From a virus: 21,252 bases of DNA. The notes under the pieces were generated by a model. That model was not told the origin of the DNA and ran no database searches. It was given only the letters and a program-made list of their open reading frames with translations. Below, piece after piece: positions 21,170 to 21,252 of this stretch. The position numbers were made by a program, and so were the translations under genes. Each line of letters begins with the position of its first letter. Position 1 is the first letter of the stretch. The stretch covers positions 1,949-23,200 of the IMG/VR virus record IMGVR_UViG_3300030329_001459; one strand, written 5' to 3'.

Positions 21170-21252
21170 TTAAGTACCTCTTCTCTTAAAATTTCTTCCC
21201 GAGTTTGTTCATGCTCTCCAATAGCTTGATCCATTTCAGCCCCACGCCTCAT
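21166..21252 (-). CDS. C-terminal end of an upstream late gene (partial)
   Basis: The last 28 codons and the TGA of a minus-strand reading frame that reaches the window edge. The visible peptide is strongly acidic and helical (it contains the run TREEILREEVLK before the stop). Its stop overlaps the start of the scaffold-like gene as ATGA, so the two are translationally coupled and in one operon. An ATG happens to lie at the very edge, but nothing shows that it is the true start; the gene probably continues beyond the window. In N4-like phages the genes upstream of the scaffold-like gene lead to the portal, so a small head protein is plausible, but the fragment is too short to assign. Confidence 0.6.
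   Translation of the reverse strand: MRRGAEMDQAIGEHEQTREEILREEVLK

Noticed and set aside
1-21252. tRNA genes, CRISPR arrays, insertion sequences, integrase or attachment sites
   Set aside because: None seen by eye. Gene spacing is too tight for most of these, and no direct repeat array or transposase-like frame was found.

Overview
This window is the structural (late) region of an AT-rich, tailed double-stranded DNA phage. Every supported gene lies on the minus strand, so it is read from the right end to the left. The gene order and several proteins point to an N4-like podovirus (the Schitoviridae group or a relative): scaffold-like protein, N4 gp56-type major capsid protein, several virion proteins, then a giant virion RNA polymerase gene. 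The small 68-residue protein and the style of several structural proteins resemble marine phages, but nothing here identifies the host.

Layout in transcription order. At the right edge (21252-21166) is the tail end of an upstream gene whose TGA overlaps the next ATG. Next come an acidic scaffold-like protein (21169-20003) and the major capsid protein (19976-18666). A perfect 13-bp hairpin with a GTAA loop (18648-18619) follows the capsid gene and probably reduces read-through, much as a terminator follows the capsid gene of T7. Three small, very lysine-rich proteins follow (18591-17797); the first two are duplicates of each other at the N-terminus. Then come two conserved virion proteins (17788-16632) and a 938-residue protein with strong membrane-like segments (16626-13810). 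A sigma70-like promoter candidate sits in the 62-nt gap after it. The last cassette is a 292-residue protein, a 68-residue protein, a 688-residue internal-virion-like protein and the giant gene, which occupies half the window (10543 to beyond position 1).

The giant gene is the centrepiece: at least 3514 codons with no stop. It starts with a lytic transglycosylase domain (catalytic Glu148). A repetitive, helical and partly hydrophobic middle follows, then a proline-rich linker with three bacterial beta-sliding-clamp-type motifs (QLDLF, QLSLF, QLNLF). It ends with a T7/N4-type single-subunit RNA polymerase whose catalytic motifs (R2388, D2568, R2690/K2694/Y2702, D3196) are all visible. Cell-wall cutting and early transcription are thus joined in one injected protein. 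The clamp motifs suggest that the injected polymerase may dock on the host replication clamp; this is an inference not known to me from N4 itself.

The genes fit one job. Scaffold and capsid protein build the shell, the lysine-rich proteins may neutralise or pack DNA inside it, and the 938-, 292- and 688-residue proteins plus the giant polymerase are candidates for the set ejected with the DNA. Most genes have a clear AGGAG-type ribosome binding site, often touching the previous stop codon. The giant gene does not, which fits a protein made in very few copies.
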